NCBI GenBank assembly: GCA_958298945.1
Contig: OY282607.1
Span: 31,901,000 to 31,964,999, forward strand
Direction: 5' to 3'
Origin: Atherix ibis
Taxonomy: Eukaryota; Arthropoda; Insecta; Diptera; Athericidae
Length of the DNA stretch: 64,000 nucleotides
The notes beneath the pieces are model-generated. The model was not told the DNA's origin and made no database searches. It was given only the letters and a program-made list of their open reading frames with translations. The first letter of the stretch is position 1. Each line of letters opens with the position of its first letter. The position numbers were made by a program, and so were the translations under genes. Of this stretch, positions 61,641-64,000 are shown in pieces.

Positions 61641-62384
61641 CGCAAAGTTTCTTAGACTTTACCAGTTTTCCTTTTTACTGAATATTTTCTTGCCTAAGCA
61701 AAATAAAAATAAACAGTCGAATTTATTCTAATTAAATGCTTTTATTTTATTACAAAAATTACGTAGCAGCAATTACTTTTTTCAAAAATGCTCAGTTATT
61801 TATTTGGTGCGCATAAATTTGGAAGTTCTAGAATTTTTATAAAAGTTACTTTCTAAAAGTCATTTTTCCAAAGTTTGCATGCCGCTTTTCAGTCTTGATA
61901 GTTCGTTTACAATTTTGAGCAGAAAATCGAACACTAACACTGCGGATTTGTCAACGGCAGAACAACCGGGAGTCCCGTCTAGACTTCCTGAATCAAAGAA
62001 CTCCAGACATCCCGGCTTCGCGCCACGGGCTCCCAGTTCGACATTCCCAGCAAGTTTTTGACGTCCTGGCTAACAACGTTACTTCACCGAAGGACGACCT
62101 ATCTCGTCTTCTAGGACTATAAATGAAGTCACTCTAGACTTTCTGAACAGAATCTTCTTGATCCATACCGATTAAGTATCCCGCCAACCGCAGCCTGTTG
62201 AGGTTAATTTCATCCACAACCAGAAATAGGCTCAAAAATCGTCCATCCTCGCGTAGAGGGAAAAAAAATTATTCGAAGGATCCTCCTCTCGAACGCGGGT
62301 TTCACTGAGAACCCAAGTACATTAGTACAGCAGTATCTTCGCTGTTATTGTGTTGGCACGATGTTATCATAACATATATATTTT
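61641..62384. other. GC-balanced block of unknown nature
   Basis: 61880-62330 is clearly GC-richer than its flanks. It has an open + frame (61879-62061: NTADLSTAEQPGVPSRLPES) and, after a stop, further open-looking pieces such as SRTINEVTLDFLNRIF. It also reads partly open on the other strand (EINLNRLRLAGYLIGMDQED). This pattern suggests a decayed transposon or pseudogene. I do not recognise the family. Confidence 0.4.
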
Positions 62385-62730
62385 ACGTTAGTCCTTTCTA
62401 AACGTCCAGTAGCTACACTACTCAATAGAGCGTCATAAGTGAAGTTGTGTTTTTGTATTGCATTGCAAAATTTCATCACATTTACGTTAAGCTAAGTCAC
62501 TCTGCAAGTGTGACTTAGTTGAAAAGTTGAAATAAGTATTTTATTAAGGGTATTTCTGTAGGGCCAAAATGCTTAGGAAAACGAACATCGCTCAAAGAAG
62601 CCTTCAACATTATAAACTGATAAAAGTGTAGAGCGAGTGAGGTTTTTTGTGTGGTCAGACCGACAATTATCCTTAAATTTAAATCGATTTTAACCCTTCA
62701 TCAAGATTTAGGACAAGGTGGTGCGAATAA
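62385..62730 (+). mobile_element. Second mariner family, 5' fragment
   Basis: The 5' flank GAGCGTCATAAGTGAAGTTG (62427) is the inverse partner of 58467-58500. Then a 5' part of the transposase gene: KRTSLKEAFNI-like sequence near 62582 and GVRSVR-type residues at 62650 (family VRSLVRSDRR), FKSILTLHQDL at about 62685. The catalytic half is absent. Confidence 0.65.
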
Positions 62731-62826
62731 ACCTTATGGATTTTTAACATTCTATGAATTTTTCCCTTTTAACATTCCTTTCAGAACATGGGGACCATTT
62801 TTTGGCAAATCTTCTAGTTAGATTTG

Positions 62827-62876
62827 TATATGTTTTTTTACCAATACTGGTAAATATATGTTTTTACCAATACTGA
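62827..62876. repeat. 28-bp tandem repeat
   Basis: TATATGTTTTTTTACCAATA CTGG is followed by a second TATATGTTTTTACCAATACT G copy. Confidence 0.8.
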
Positions 62877-63023
62877 TATTTTCATGTTGCTGGTATTGAT
62901 GGCTGATGGTTTTTTGAGGTGTTTTGCGCACTATTTTTGTTCAGGGAAGAAAAAAGATATTAGGAAATTAAAGTATAGGAGAAAGTAAAGTGGTTTTTAA
63001 GAATTGGCGTTAGACCTTGGCTC
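62877..63023. other. Short AT-rich gap
   Basis: Nothing recognised. Confidence 0.4.
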
Positions 63024-63085
63024 AGAGGAGATTCGAACCCACGACCTCTTGGATGCTAGTCCAGCACTATAAAAATGACTATGTT
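63024..63085 (-). ncRNA. tRNA-like fragment (tRNA pseudogene or SINE head)
   Basis: The minus strand reads AGTGCTGGACTAGCATCCAA, then GAGGTCGTGGGTTCGAATCT. GGGTTCGAATC (63030-63039 region) is a strong RNA polymerase III B box and T arm. TGGA/TCCA forms an anticodon-like stem, but its loop has 6 rather than 7 bases. The D arm/A box is degenerate (TAGTCATTTTTATAG), and no acceptor stem is evident. It is not a functional tRNA. Confidence 0.65.
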
Positions 63086-64000
63086 GATAAAAACCCAAGG
63101 GTAAGATATTGCGACCTAAAAAAATCAAAATTTTAAGTATGTTAATAGAGAAGAATAGTTGCTTTTGTTAAGTATCTATTCAGGTAATATGGTTGAGTAG
63201 TTTTTTTTTGTAACTATAATATTCCAGAAGTAATAGAGCAATGATAATATATTTTTTTGAAGTATTAATGAGAACCATTATTAATAAATTCACTCACATA
63301 AATAAATAGATATAAGATAGAAGAAAAAAAAAGCATAAAACCGACAAGGTAACTTCAGAAAAAACTATGAACAAATTGAATTTCAAGATTACTCCCATTT
63401 TGTTCCACTTTCAATAAGTTTTTTTCTATTTTGATTTCCATTTCTTATTCCACTACTATTTGCAAAAAGAAAACTATAAAAAAAACGGGCGTCTTAAATG
63501 AAAAAAAAATTATAAATAAAACAGGATTGAAAACAAAAATTCACATAACTTTAGAAGACTGCTAGTCTTATTATTAAAGCAGATCACATAAACTAAACCA
63601 AAGTCAATGACAAGAAATATTATCAAGACTGTGCGTTTGATTTCAATTCAAAACTTGATTAAATGGTAACCAGTTCGTCAAAGGTATTTAAAACATTGCT
63701 AAATGATAAGACGAGAAGAGATTTTTAAAGAATATGTTGACCAACTGACCATTGAGTAATGTGGACTGTCGATGATGTACTTGCAATATTAGTGCGTATA
63801 TGAAAAGCTAAATAGCTTTGAGAAACCAAACCAGTCACTAGTGTTATGGGAAATAGTAATTTCTGAAAACATGATCTGTATCGACCAACGAATATTTGGC
63901 CTTTTTTACAATCATTTACAAAAGACAAAGTGCTTATGAAGTATTTATAAAAAAATATATTGTGTCTTGAAACTCCATAATACTCGTAGATAAGTTTTTA
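63086..64000. other. AT-rich end of window
   Basis: No gene or repeat recognised to the window end. Confidence 0.5.

Larger units (their letters stand above)
11860..64000 (+). other. Dll: Downstream Dll intron, open at the window end (inferred)
   Basis: From donor GTATGT at 11860 I searched the + strand for an acceptor followed by a VKIWFQN-type coding start (TGG TTY CAR AAY) and found none that is not part of a transposon. The most economical reading is that the homeobox intron is longer than 52 kb, but another gene or a rearrangement could lie inside. It contains all the repeats listed below. Confidence 0.55.

Noticed and set aside
1..64000. CRISPR arrays, operons, phage or plasmid systems
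   Set aside because: Exon-intron structure, composition and transposon types are those of an insect nuclear genome; no spaced identical short repeats were seen.

Overview
The window is AT-rich eukaryotic DNA (long A/T runs, a few exons with GT-AG introns, many decayed DNA transposons), not a bacterial or viral genome. The only host gene I can identify with certainty is Distal-less (Dll), the homeodomain gene of limb and appendage development, on the + strand. Two consecutive internal coding exons are present, at 2403-2578 and 11681-11859. Their protein reads almost like Drosophila Dll (…HFGPQGGQDSG…, …SYAPPCASPPKD…, [16 protein letters not shown]…), so the source is most likely a higher fly (Brachycera). 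I cannot name the genus.

Layout: 1-2402 is intron upstream of the first visible exon; the Dll start codon exon is not seen. The 2579-11680 intron (about 9.1 kb) holds a mariner with TA-flanked ends (3454-4730) nested in an older Tc1/mariner-superfamily element, plus three further copies of that older family. The exon at 11681-11859 carries homeodomain residues 1-44 and stops at the intron position between residues 44 and 45 that is typical of Dll/Dlx genes. The next exon (residues 45-60 and the C-terminus) was not found in the remaining 52 kb, so the intron probably runs past the window end.

The 52 kb from 11860 to 64000 is a repeat-rich landscape: (i) more copies of the WPPRSCDL-type transposase family; (ii) at least seven decayed copies of a second mariner family; (iii) a third mariner-like element (40648-42918) with terminal inverted repeats of almost 200 bp and a separate unknown 1.4-kb element nested in its left arm; (iv) a Jockey-like reverse-transcriptase remnant near 51 kb; (v) a modular MITE, an 85-bp minisatellite, a 399-bp tandem duplication bordered by a near-perfect hairpin, diverged SINE-like units and a tRNA-like fragment. 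Less repetitive, more GC-balanced blocks (near 8.4-8.8, 16.2-16.6, 33.6-34.1 and 59.8-60.3 kb) are the best candidates for cis-regulatory DNA or an additional 5' exon, but none is proven.

The genes do not form a pathway: one developmental gene with very large introns hosts successive waves of DNA transposons. I found no CRISPR array, rRNA, intact tRNA, operon or clearly new multi-gene system.
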